Of a stretch of DNA of 12,118 nucleotides, positions 1 through 7,154 are shown piece by piece (within the stretch, counting starts at the first letter, position 1; each line of letters starts with the position of its first letter). The position numbers and the translations under genes are program-made. The stretch lies in assembly GCA_030533315.1 (NCBI GenBank), contig JAUNJL010000072.1:1-12118 (forward strand), given 5' to 3'. The notes under the pieces were generated by a model. The model did no database searches. It was not told the DNA's origin and saw only the letters and a list, made by a program, of their open reading frames with translations. Source of the stretch: Eubacteriales bacterium (lineage in GTDB: Bacteria; Bacillota_A; Clostridia; Lachnospirales; Lachnospiraceae).

Positions 1-63
1 AATACCCTTTGCAGGGCGGTTCTCTTTATCGTTGCTCCGTTTCAAACGAGAATTTTTAGCTGC

Positions 64-1242
64 TTAAAGTTGGACGGCAGAGACATCAAGCTCACCGGAC
101 ATCAACTTAGGAAGTAGCGAATCGCGAAGTTGTTCTAATCGTGTAATTTCAAAACAATTTGAAGCTATCATCGAATAGATTGGCGAAACAAGGACTTTAA
201 ATGCTTCGAGTATTGGCATAGTTGGTACAGCAACAGTAAGACTTTCTACATTTTGTTTGTTGATGTGCTGTTGCGCCCCTCCTGTTTGATGAGAAATAAG
301 TTCCTTGATATTAGCTTTTATGAACGGATATATAAATTCATAAGGAAGAACTTCATTAGGGAGTATTCCAACTACTGATTGATTGGCGCAAGCATCTATC
401 TCCAGGAGACTAATTTGCCCAAGAGTCGCACCAGTGATTGCAAGTACTGTGGTCTTTGCAGGAAGCATTTTTGTTGCAGAATGATTAAGACCATATTGGG
501 TAATTAACTCACTCGGAGACGTGATTCGAAATCTATTTATCTCTCCTGAGTTAATCCAAGGAATATCACCATTCCAGTACTCTGCCTTTGCTCTACTTGG
601 AGTTCCTCCAAGTATACAATTGCAAATCTCACCAAGAGTTGTCTCTTGAGATGCTTCATAATCATTTGAAATGAAGCGTTCATTAAAAATAAGCTGGGCT
701 TGCTCCTCTAAATTCTCATTTATCTGATTGTTAAGCATGATTTTGTTGTCAATCATAGCTAATATTGATGCTATTTTCTTTTGAGTTTCTATTTCCGGAT
801 ACCAAACAGGAACTTCACCCATAAATTTGGTATTAATAGATGGCATTGTTGCACCCGTTGCTATGCCTCTAACAAATTCCTTCGTTTCATTCAAGCAAAA
901 GAAATAATATAGATATTCGCTATCAACTTCTAACAATGGTCTTATCCTCAAACACCGCCCAGAAAACATCCACCCATCATATTTTTTAGAAACATATGAA
1001 CAACGATCTACTGAGCCCACACGGCTAAACACTATATCTCCATACTTTAAAATATACTTTGAAAGCCTTTGCTTATCTTCATCAGCGACACATGGTAAAT
1101 TCTGTGTACTAAAGTCCTTTTGTCCCAAATGTTCAACCGTAACGATAGGAGTTCCAATTTTAACATAATCATTCTTATGAAGTTGACTTCCAAATGGACC
1201 TGTCTGTATTTCTGCAACCTCTACAAGTTTATTATACCTCAT
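64..1242 (-). CDS. hsdS: Type I restriction-modification specificity subunit HsdS
   Basis: HsdS gives the type I enzyme its DNA target: two target-recognition domains (TRDs) each read half of a bipartite site, and the helical spacers fix their distance and bind HsdM. Seen here (392 aa from the chosen ATG): TRD1 at about 1-155 with the family-typical IQTGPFGSQL stretch at 12-21; a helical conserved region at about 156-190 (KKIASILAMIDNKI); TRD2 at about 200-350 beginning TLGEICNCILGGTPS; and a terminal conserved helix with LEQLRDSLLPKLMSGELDVS at about 369-388. Length is usual for a full two-TRD HsdS. The frame is open further upstream, but I chose the ATG at 1242 because it overlaps the end of hsdM by 11 bp, a normal coupling for this pair. 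It is more AT-rich than the other genes here, as often seen for exchanged hsdS genes. No hsdR is present within the window. Family certain; target sequence not predictable by eye. Confidence 0.95.
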   Translation of the reverse strand: MRYNKLVEVAEIQTGPFGSQLHKNDYVKIGTPIVTVEHLGQKDFSTQNLPCVADEDKQRLSKYILKYGDIVFSRVGSVDRCSYVSKKYDGWMFSGRCLRIRPLLEVDSEYLYYFFCLNETKEFVRGIATGATMPSINTKFMGEVPVWYPEIETQKKIASILAMIDNKIMLNNQINENLEEQAQLIFNERFISNDYEASQETTLGEICNCILGGTPSRAKAEYWNGDIPWINSGEINRFRITSPSELITQYGLNHSATKMLPAKTTVLAITGATLGQISLLEIDACANQSVVGILPNEVLPYEFIYPFIKANIKELISHQTGGAQQHINKQNVESLTVAVPTMPILEAFKVLVSPIYSMIASNCFEITRLEQLRDSLLPKLMSGELDVSAVQL

Positions 1243-2740
1243 ACCCAATCGCCCCCAGCTTTCTCCTGATCTCGTCCTCCAGCTCATGGGACTTGGCGAA
1301 CATCTCGGACAGTTCCGAGGTCAGCCTTGCCATTTTCTTCTCGAACGGTTCGCCGTCATCCTCCTGCTCCTCAATACCCACATAGCGTCCGGGAGTAAGG
1401 ATATAATCTTGTTTCGCAATATCCTCCAAATCAGCCACTGCACAGAAGCCTTTTACATCTTCGAGTTTGCCCTCCTGAAAGGCAGCGAAGGTATCAGCGA
1501 GTTTCTGGATATCCTCATCCGTGAAGTCACGGTGCTTGCGGTCAACCATATGTCCCATCTTGCGGGCATCGATGAAGAGCGTCTTGCCTTTCTGTTTCTT
1601 ATTCTTCGTAATGAACCACAACGTCACAGGGATGGTCACGCTATAGAACAGCTGCGTAGGCATAGCGATAATACCCTCAATCAAATCATCCTCTATGATT
1701 TTCTTTCTGATTTCTCCCTCACCGCTGGACTGCGTAGAGAGCGCGCCGTTTGCCAGCACAAGTCCAATTTTGCCGTTTGGCGCAAGGTGATGGATCATGT
1801 GCTGAATCCATGCGTAGTTTGCATTTCCCGCAGGAGGCAATCCGTATTTCCAACGCACATCATCCGTCAGTTTCTCCTGATTCCAGGGATGATAGTTGAA
1901 CGGAGGATTCGCCAAAATGAAGTCCGCCTTTAAAGTCGGATGCAAGTCGTTTGTGAATGTGTCTGCATGATAAGGCCCAAAATCCGCATCGATGCCGCGG
2001 ATTGCCATATTCATCTTTGCCATCTTCCATGTATCGGCATTCGCTTCCTGACCGTATACGGAGATTGCGCCGCGCTTATGGCTATGTGCCTGAATAAACT
2101 TTGCACTCTGTACAAACATACCTCCGCTGCCGCAGCAGCAATCGTATACACGACAGTTGATATAAGGTTTCAACACAGCAACCAAGGTTTTAACAATGCT
2201 GGACGGTGTATAGAATTCACCGCCGCCGACGCCTTCTTTTTCAGCAAACTGCGCGATGCAGTATTCATAAGTGCGGCCAAGCAAGTCCTCGCTTGCCTCT
2301 GTGTCGCTCATATCTATGTTGTTCGTGAAAATGTCCACAACATCGCCCAGAATCCTTTTATCGAGATCAGGGCTGGCATAGTTCTTAGGAAGGACATTCT
2401 TCAGCACCTTGTTTTCTTCCTCAATGGCTCTCATTGCATCATCAATGACCGTACCGATTTCGGGAGTATGAGCAGCAGAAGCAATGGTCGCCCACCGTGC
2501 CTTCTCCGGCACAAAGAACACATTCTCCATCGTGTATGCGTCGCGGTCATCCTCGAAACCGTCACCCTCTTCCACAAGCTCATGATATCTCTTCTCAAAT
2601 GCACTGGAAATGTAGCGCAGGAAAATAAGCCCGATAATAACCTTTCTGTATTCCGCTGCAGGGATATGTCCCCACAGCACACAAGCTGCATCCCACAACT
2701 GTTTTTCAAATCCAATGTTGGCGTTTGTCTTGTCAGCCAT
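1232..2740 (-). CDS. hsdM: Type I restriction-modification DNA methyltransferase HsdM
   Basis: HsdM transfers a methyl group from S-adenosylmethionine to adenine N6 within the site chosen by HsdS, protecting host DNA; with HsdR it forms the restriction complex. The 502-residue product has the usual order: an N-terminal helical domain (about 10-150), GGGEFYTP at 172-179, a SAM-binding motif I DCCCGSGG at 200-207 (the more common form is DPxCGSGG; the second position is Cys here), and the catalytic NPPF motif at 278-281. A C-terminal helical tail at about 470-500 probably contacts HsdS. The ATG at 2740 has an AGGAGG ribosome site nine bases upstream (2750-2755), so the start is secure. It is followed by the overlapping hsdS and preceded by a small frame whose stop codon lies next to this ribosome site. 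Transcription probably starts from the promoter at 2963-2990. Intact, with no sign of frameshift. Confidence 0.97.
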   Translation of the reverse strand: MADKTNANIGFEKQLWDAACVLWGHIPAAEYRKVIIGLIFLRYISSAFEKRYHELVEEGDGFEDDRDAYTMENVFFVPEKARWATIASAAHTPEIGTVIDDAMRAIEEENKVLKNVLPKNYASPDLDKRILGDVVDIFTNNIDMSDTEASEDLLGRTYEYCIAQFAEKEGVGGGEFYTPSSIVKTLVAVLKPYINCRVYDCCCGSGGMFVQSAKFIQAHSHKRGAISVYGQEANADTWKMAKMNMAIRGIDADFGPYHADTFTNDLHPTLKADFILANPPFNYHPWNQEKLTDDVRWKYGLPPAGNANYAWIQHMIHHLAPNGKIGLVLANGALSTQSSGEGEIRKKIIEDDLIEGIIAMPTQLFYSVTIPVTLWFITKNKKQKGKTLFIDARKMGHMVDRKHRDFTDEDIQKLADTFAAFQEGKLEDVKGFCAVADLEDIAKQDYILTPGRYVGIEEQEDDGEPFEKKMARLTSELSEMFAKSHELEDEIRRKLGAIGYEV

Positions 2741-2745
2741 TATCT

Positions 2746-2934
2746 TTAACCTCCTGCTGTATCACGGATAGCTCCATATTCTGTTCCTTGCCGCCCTCTT
2801 AAGTCCAGCCTCAGATTGTTCGTAAACTTCGCAGGATTGCTGAAAATCTGCTTTTTATAGTTCTCTGAAACATAAGGCATTTTGCCTCCTGCCTCAAAGA
2901 GCATATCTATGAGTTTTGCCTGGCTCTTCCCCAT
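2746..2934 (-). CDS. Small unrecognised reading frame upstream of hsdM (possible leader gene or gene remnant)
   Basis: I do not recognise this 62-residue product. It begins MGKSQAKLIDMLFEAGGK and is hydrophilic, with no membrane segment, no cysteine pair and no obvious DNA-binding motif. A second start at 2880 (44 residues, MPYVSENYKKQIF) is preceded four bases upstream by a strong AGGAGG (2885-2890), whereas the ATG at 2934 has no good ribosome site; either start is possible. The TAA stop (2746-2748) sits between the hsdM ribosome site and its ATG, so ribosomes finishing here would be placed to start hsdM. The promoter at 2963-2990 lies about 30 bases upstream of the longer start. It may be a coupled leader, a small accessory protein, or the head of a truncated gene; the C-terminal part (RGRQGTEYGAIRDTAGG) looks less protein-like than the first 45 residues. 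Confidence 0.35.
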   Translation of the reverse strand: MGKSQAKLIDMLFEAGGKMPYVSENYKKQIFSNPAKFTNNLRLDLRGRQGTEYGAIRDTAGG

Positions 2935-2962
2935 GAGACAAGCACAAATGGACTTACTACTT

Positions 2963-2990
2963 ATTGTACACAAAAATTTGCAAAAATCAA
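2963..2990 (-). promoter_or_regulatory. Sigma-A-type promoter for the hsdMS unit
   Basis: On the minus strand, TTGATT (2990-2985) and TACAAT (2968-2963) are separated by 16 bases within an AT-rich stretch. It is well placed to transcribe the small frame, hsdM and hsdS. One mismatch in the -10 and two in the -35 against TTGACA/TATAAT. Confidence 0.6.
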
Positions 2991-3007
2991 CTTGTTATAG
3001 GTCTTTA

Positions 3008-3073
3008 TCATTCATTCAAGTTCTCCAGCTTATCCAATGTGTAAATGGGATTAATGGCACATTCTGAATGATG
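3008..3073 (-). pseudogene. Possible C-terminal scrap of a decayed gene
   Basis: Between the AAA ATPase gene and the hsdMS promoter, one minus-strand frame ends with a protein-like stretch INPIYTLDKLENLNE before a TGA at 3008-3010. An overlapping frame (3016-3228) also reads plausibly near its end (IKDFFDRIIQNVPLIPF). Neither has a ribosome site or a sensible start. I infer a frameshifted remnant or chance open frames and cannot name the parent gene. Confidence 0.2.
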
Positions 3074-3081
3074 CGGTCAAA

Positions 3082-3102
3082 GAAATCCTTTATGCGGATT
3101 TC
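3082..3102 (-). terminator. Hairpin downstream of the AAA ATPase gene, possible weak terminator
   Basis: A perfect 7-bp stem (GAAATCC at 3096-3102 and GGATTTC at 3082-3088, as read on the minus strand) encloses a 7-base loop and is followed only by a short TTT run. It lies about 95 bases past the stop codon at 3197. The weak U tract makes termination uncertain, and the stem is AT-rich. Confidence 0.3.
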
Positions 3103-3196
3103 CTCTATCTGCCCTTTTGCATATGGCAGAAAGAGGCACAAAAAATCAGCCGCCCTGCCGGATGCAAAACGACTGATAAAAATAAATATTTCATTT

Positions 3197-5077
3197 TTAC
3201 ATAGTGGGCGTAAATCCCGGATCCTCATCCTCAGATGCGATTTCTTCCAAGCCGCTTTCGAGGGTAATGCCAGGAAGCTGCTTTAAGAACTGCCCGGCAT
3301 TCCGGTAGGCGATGCCATCCTCGGTGTCAAGATTCTCTCCGAGATAGAGGACATAACGACCGACAATGCTGCCATATCGCCATGCGGCATTCGCGCATAC
3401 TTCTTTATTCATAAGATGCCTTGCCTGCTGTTTTACACACTGACTGCTGTGTTTAATTTCATACAAAGCGCAGGTATTGGTATCCTTGTCCCGAATTGCC
3501 AGATCAAATTCGCCGCGCTCAAATTCCAGTTTGAACACTTTATATCTTTTGACGGGGAGTGCTTTGGCCGTTTCCAAGCGGATAATGTCCTCCAACATAC
3601 GCCCGCGCACTTCTTCCAGAATCCGTTTTGTAACCATTGTACGCTGTGGATCGCTTAATGCGCCAAAGGCTTCATCCTGCATCAGAGAATGGGCCAGTGC
3701 CTGCGCCTGACAGTACCGCATTCCCGGCTGTGTGAACATCACATATTCTTCAGACTGGTAACCCTTTTCTACAGATTCTGTCAGGCCGTACACGATAAGA
3801 TCAAGGGATTTAAGATACTGGCGTATTTCTTCCATATGCTCATGCCTGATACCGATTTTTCGGTCTTCTTTATTTCGGATGTCCAGTATCTCCATCATAC
3901 GCTTTGTTACGGCTTCACGGTCAATCTCATCCAGAATCAGGGTTCGCCTGGATTCATCCCGTTCTTTTCGGAGATTCTTTGACGCTATGCTAAGATCCGA
4001 TGAAACAAAGTCTTTTGTCAGTACGCTCAGGAGGAAACGGTGGTTCATATCTTCCACAATCCGGTTGATCGCATTTGTCAGCTCGTTGGCCTCATACAAA
4101 TCATGCAGATGCCGAAAATGTGTGCCGTTTTCATAGCAGGAAAGAGAATGCTGGATATTCTTCGCTATCGCCGTGTCCACATATCTGCGGGTAGACTCAT
4201 CGTCACGGAAGGAAGCGTCCTCGTCATTCAGCTCATCATCGTCAAATTTAATCTCTCCAGCGCGGAGCGTCCCTCCATAACGGATATATTCGTCAATGCT
4301 GTCTATACCCAACAGCCTGCTGTATTCGCGGTAGGGAATAAAGGTCGTATGGATCATCCGCACCCGGTCGTACAGTTCGTTTCCTTCCGCAAACCAGAAA
4401 CCGAGAGAATCTGTACCGGACAGGACAATATGCATCCCCATTGCAGTGAACACATCGGAAAACAGGGAAGCGCCGTCAATAAAGTCCTTTGCCAGCGTCA
4501 CCTCGTCGATAAAGATATAGCGGTATCCTGCCTCTTTCAGTCTGTACATATCCCGGTTGAGCTGCGCCATATCGTTATCCGTCCTCATCTTGATATATAC
4601 GGCCTTTTCTTTTACCTCATCGGTCATTTCCGCCATCGCCTGATACAGCATTGTGGTTTTTCCCGTCCGGCGCAGCCCATAAACGACAGTTACCCTCGTC
4701 ATATCGTCTGCATACAGGCATTTGATGAGCCTTGCAAAGCAGTCTCTGCGGGGGAGCTTTGCTGCTATATCCAATCTGTCCATAATATCCCTGCACGGCA
4801 TGGCATTGATTTCATAACTCATACTGCCATCCTCTTTTTTCGGAAGCATGGGCTTCAGGCGTTCCACTGTCGCTTCAAGCCTCTTTCTTTTTGAAATCTG
4901 CTGCTCTACGGTTTCAAGATCACTTTTGCGGATATATTTGCTTTTCATTTTTCCATTTTCGCGCCATTGCAGATAGTATTGGGGTTTTCCGTTTATATTC
5001 TTTTTGGATATATACCCGGCTGGGAGCTGTTCCAGTTCCTTTTTCAGTTTCTCATAGATCTGGGCTACATTTTCCAC
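3197..5077 (-). CDS. AAA ATPase of the AAA_14/DUF4143 class with an extra N-terminal domain
   Basis: This is a cytoplasmic P-loop ATPase of the class often annotated 'ATP-binding protein, DUF4143'. Numbered from the chosen GTG start (626 aa): an N-terminal module at about 1-75 (LPAGYISKKNINGKPQYYLQ and RENGKMKSKYIRKSDLE) resembles the DUF6788-type domain found in mobile-element proteins; a helical linker; Walker A GLRRTGKTT at 134-142; Walker B FIDE ending at D191/E192; a sensor-like LSGTDS at about 219-224; and a C-terminal region with GEFDLAIRD followed by YEIKH (D525, E540, K542), matching the spacing of a PD-(D/E)xK nuclease-like fold. An ATG exists six codons upstream, but AGGAGGG at 5084-5090 is ideally spaced for the GTG at 5077. 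It has its own promoter and probable operator. Cellular role unknown: defence, mobile-element maintenance and toxin-like functions have all been suggested for relatives. The family call is firm; the nuclease reading is inference. Confidence 0.85.
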   Translation of the reverse strand: MENVAQIYEKLKKELEQLPAGYISKKNINGKPQYYLQWRENGKMKSKYIRKSDLETVEQQISKRKRLEATVERLKPMLPKKEDGSMSYEINAMPCRDIMDRLDIAAKLPRRDCFARLIKCLYADDMTRVTVVYGLRRTGKTTMLYQAMAEMTDEVKEKAVYIKMRTDNDMAQLNRDMYRLKEAGYRYIFIDEVTLAKDFIDGASLFSDVFTAMGMHIVLSGTDSLGFWFAEGNELYDRVRMIHTTFIPYREYSRLLGIDSIDEYIRYGGTLRAGEIKFDDDELNDEDASFRDDESTRRYVDTAIAKNIQHSLSCYENGTHFRHLHDLYEANELTNAINRIVEDMNHRFLLSVLTKDFVSSDLSIASKNLRKERDESRRTLILDEIDREAVTKRMMEILDIRNKEDRKIGIRHEHMEEIRQYLKSLDLIVYGLTESVEKGYQSEEYVMFTQPGMRYCQAQALAHSLMQDEAFGALSDPQRTMVTKRILEEVRGRMLEDIIRLETAKALPVKRYKVFKLEFERGEFDLAIRDKDTNTCALYEIKHSSQCVKQQARHLMNKEVCANAAWRYGSIVGRYVLYLGENLDTEDGIAYRNAGQFLKQLPGITLESGLEEIASEDEDPGFTPTM

Positions 5078-5107
5078 ACCATTCCCTCCTGACATTTGCT
5101 CATTTCT

Positions 5108-5136
5108 ATTATATCCTGCAATAACCTACAAGTCAA
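5108..5136 (-). promoter_or_regulatory. Strong sigma-A promoter of the AAA ATPase gene
   Basis: On the minus strand, TTGACT (5136-5131) and a perfect TATAAT (5113-5108) are spaced by exactly 17 bases, about 30 bases upstream of the GTG start. The very short leader carries the AGGAGGG ribosome site. It is one of the two best promoter matches in the window. Confidence 0.8.
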
Positions 5137-5144
5137 GAGGTTAT
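5121..5144 (-). promoter_or_regulatory. Inverted repeat covering the -35 box, probable operator
   Basis: ATAACCT (5144-5138) and AGGTTAT (5127-5121) form a perfect 7-bp inverted repeat with a 10-base centre. The -35 hexamer lies inside the centre, so a dimeric protein bound here would block RNA polymerase. No regulator gene is adjacent within the window; autoregulation or a host factor is possible. Confidence 0.5.
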
Positions 5145-5203
5145 AACAATCCTGCTCCATCGTTTGATCTGAACGTCCTGCGGCAATCCGCATAGCGGCT
5201 TTT

Positions 5204-5335
5204 TTATTCCATTTGCAATTGATTCAGCGCTTCTCCGATGTCCTCGCAGATACAGATCGAATCCTTTTGAAACTCTTTACGGCTTCCACCGCGATCTCCA
5301 CCGCCCTCCGATTGAGAAAACAAAACACACCTTCG
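5204..5335 (-). pseudogene. Possible frameshifted C-terminal remnant between the accessory block and the pfkB-type gene
   Basis: One minus-strand frame ends KEFQKDSICICEDIGEAL then NQLQME and a TAA at 5204-5206. A second frame over the upstream half reads NRRAVEIAVEAVKSFK before stopping at 5224. Joined by a single frameshift near 5265-5275, they would make one smooth protein tail, which is why I suspect a decayed gene end. There is no start codon, ribosome site or recognisable family. The stretch 5161-5203 holds a short GC hairpin, and the rest of 5161-5360 shows nothing else I can support. Confidence 0.25.
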
Positions 5336-5360
5336 TTGTAATTTCAATAGTTACAATAAA

Positions 5361-5406
5361 AATCAAAAAATCTCCCGCACCCCTTCCTTTCGGGAATGCG
5401 GGAAAT
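5361..5406 (-). terminator. Intrinsic terminator of the Nudix-prxQ-yaaA-pfkB operon
   Basis: Reading the minus strand after the kinase stop codon, TTCCCGCA and TGCGGGA form a stem of at least 7 bp around an approximately 17-base loop that can itself pair (TTCC with GGAA). It is followed by ATTTTTTGATTTTT. This is a standard rho-independent terminator about 15 bases past the stop. Confidence 0.85.
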
Positions 5407-5420
5407 CCTTTGTTTTCTGA

Positions 5421-6377
5421 TCATACGTTTATCCCCTGGGGTCTTATGCGTTCCATGCGCTCCAGCACCTGGGAAAGGGAGCGTACCCCCGTACAAGCCC
5501 CTACCGTCTCCACCGCCAGGGAGGCCGCCCCATTGGCAAAACGGCCGCAGTCCTCCAGGGACATATTTTCCGAAAGGGCGTACAAGAAACCAGCCGCGAA
5601 ATTATCCCCGGCTCCTGTGGTGTCAATGCAGCTTGTACCGGGACAGGCCGGGATGACAAGCCGTGTTTCCCTTGTCTTGATCAGGCAGCCCTTCGCCCCT
5701 GTCTTGATCACGATACAGGAAACGCCGCAGGCAAGAAAGGCGTCCGCCGCCTCGTCCAGGTCCTCTTTGCCGGTCACTGCCCTGGCCTCCTCATAATTAG
5801 GAAAAAGATAATCCAGATATTGGATCGCTTCCTGAATATCCGGAAGCCTTTCCCCGTTTTTACAGCGGGTCATGTCCGCACACAGCGTACAGCCCTGCTC
5901 CTTTGCCCTCTTAAAAAGGGCCGCCATGGAAGGCGTATCAAAAAGGGGAGAGACAAAAATGCTGGCAAAGCAGACCAGCGGGCTTTTTCCCAAAGCGCCA
6001 GGGGGGATGTCCCCAAGGCCCAGCCGCCGCAGGCTCCCGTTTTTATTTGTAATAAAGGAGCGCTCCGCCCTTTCCTCCACCAGCACGATGTTGATCCCGG
6101 TGTCCAGGTTTTCCTCCTGGACAGAATCCTCCATGGAGATCCCAAGCTCCTGGAAATACTGAAGCAGTATCTTCCCGGTGAGATCGGCCCCAAGCTTTGT
6201 GATGAGATTGACCCGCTTTCCCAGGCGGGCCAGGGTAACAGCCTCATTGGCCGCGTCTCCCCCCACGGACATGGTAATACATTCCGCAGGGCTGGAACGC
6301 CCCAAAAGAGCTTCCTTTTCTACCGGGCGCGCCAGCACATCCAAAACTGCCGCCCCGATCACCGTAACGTCATACAT
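5421..6377 (-). CDS. PfkB-family carbohydrate or nucleoside kinase
   Basis: A ribokinase-fold kinase that phosphorylates a sugar, sugar acid or nucleoside with ATP in the cytoplasm; the exact substrate cannot be read from the sequence. The 318-residue length is typical. Seen: an N-terminal substrate-binding GGDAAN at 39-44, the FPNYEEA segment at 192-198, and PfkB signature 2, DTTGAGDNF, at 252-260, where D258 is the expected catalytic base in the anion hole. The ATG at 6377 has GGGAGGA about nine bases upstream. It is the last gene of the operon, 18 bases after yaaA, and a terminator follows. It is not obviously a fructokinase, ribokinase, adenosine kinase or KDG kinase, and the oxidative-stress neighbours do not settle its substrate. 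GC content is clearly higher than in the restriction block to the left. Family call secure. Confidence 0.93.
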   Translation of the reverse strand: MYDVTVIGAAVLDVLARPVEKEALLGRSSPAECITMSVGGDAANEAVTLARLGKRVNLITKLGADLTGKILLQYFQELGISMEDSVQEENLDTGINIVLVEERAERSFITNKNGSLRRLGLGDIPPGALGKSPLVCFASIFVSPLFDTPSMAALFKRAKEQGCTLCADMTRCKNGERLPDIQEAIQYLDYLFPNYEEARAVTGKEDLDEAADAFLACGVSCIVIKTGAKGCLIKTRETRLVIPACPGTSCIDTTGAGDNFAAGFLYALSENMSLEDCGRFANGAASLAVETVGACTGVRSLSQVLERMERIRPQGINV

Positions 6378-6395
6378 CTTCTTCCTCCCAGCATC

Positions 6396-7154
6396 TCATC
6401 CCTTCAAAGCTTCCTCTTTTACAAATATCCAGGTATCTCCCTGGGAATGTTCTTTGCTGTAGGCAAATCCCAGACCCTTAAAATCCTTCATTCCCTCCGG
6501 CTCTTCCACCTGGTTTTCTGCCAGGAACCGGACCATCTCTCCCCTGGCCATTTTGGCCAAGGTCCCTTTTTGGCGCAGCCTGCCCTCTGACAGCACGCAA
6601 AACTCCACTGTCAGGAACCGGTCCCTTTCCCCGCAGTATTTTTCCACGCATCGGCTGTATTCCTTGGAGGCCAGATTGATGATCACCCCATCCCCCTTTG
6701 CCACACTATCATACAGACGGTTTCCCCAATACTCGTACAGATCCTTCCGTCCATCCACAGAAAGCCTGGCCTGCATTTCCAGCCGGTAAGGGGTCACCCC
6801 GTCAAAGGGACGCAGCACTCCATAAAACCCAGATAAAATGCGAAGATGCTCCTGCACGTACTCCAACGCCTGGACAGAAAGCACGCCCGGCGCAAGGTGC
6901 TGATACTGCAAGCCCTCATAAGCGATCAGAGCCGGTGTCAGACAGGCCTCCAGATCCATCCTCTGAAAGCGTCCGTAATTTAACTCCGTCAGCTTGTCGT
7001 TGCATTTCCAAAGAGCCTGGGCTTCATCCCGGGACAGCTCCCGCACCTGGCGAAGGATCGCCTTTGTATTCTCTAAATACTGGGGCATCCCCCGCACCTC
7101 ATAAGTGTCGGTGTCCACCACCATTTTCTTTGCCGGTGAAATAATGATCTTCAT
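6396..7154 (-). CDS. yaaA: Peroxide stress protein YaaA (DUF328/UPF0246 family)
   Basis: The 252-residue product starts MKIIISPAKKM, the hallmark N-terminus of YaaA, and carries the conserved SGFYGVLRPFDGVTPYRLEM block near 138-157. Length agrees with the Escherichia coli protein (about 258). In E. coli, YaaA lowers free iron and so limits hydroxyl-radical damage during hydrogen peroxide stress, and it binds DNA through a helix-hairpin-helix-containing fold; the biochemical mechanism is not fully settled. I chose the ATG at 7154 because it shares one base with the peroxiredoxin stop (TGATG) and begins exactly at the conserved N-terminus; an upstream in-frame extension to 7301 only overlaps that gene. 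The coupling to a peroxiredoxin supports a peroxide-defence role here. Cytoplasmic; no signal or membrane segment. Confidence 0.95.
   Translation of the reverse strand: MKIIISPAKKMVVDTDTYEVRGMPQYLENTKAILRQVRELSRDEAQALWKCNDKLTELNYGRFQRMDLEACLTPALIAYEGLQYQHLAPGVLSVQALEYVQEHLRILSGFYGVLRPFDGVTPYRLEMQARLSVDGRKDLYEYWGNRLYDSVAKGDGVIINLASKEYSRCVEKYCGERDRFLTVEFCVLSEGRLRQKGTLAKMARGEMVRFLAENQVEEPEGMKDFKGLGFAYSKEHSQGDTWIFVKEEALKG

Noticed and set aside
64..1242. Phase-variable inverting hsdS locus
   Set aside because: Only one hsdS, no second or partial copy with inverted repeats, and no recombinase gene in the window.
1940..2749. A 269-codon plus-strand open frame opposite hsdM
   Set aside because: It is antisense to a clearly conserved methyltransferase, has no ribosome site, and its product is a Cys/His-rich composition typical of a reversed coding strand.
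4040..4894. A 284-codon plus-strand open frame opposite the AAA ATPase
   Set aside because: Shadow of the conserved minus-strand gene; no family resemblance and no ribosome site.
5180..5205. Plus-strand terminator made of GCGG/CCGC pairs plus a T run
   Set aside because: The stem is only 4 bp in either pairing, and there is no plus-strand gene in front of it.
5820..6590. A 256-codon plus-strand frame across the kinase and yaaA
   Set aside because: It spans two well-supported minus-strand genes and the gap between them; a shadow frame.
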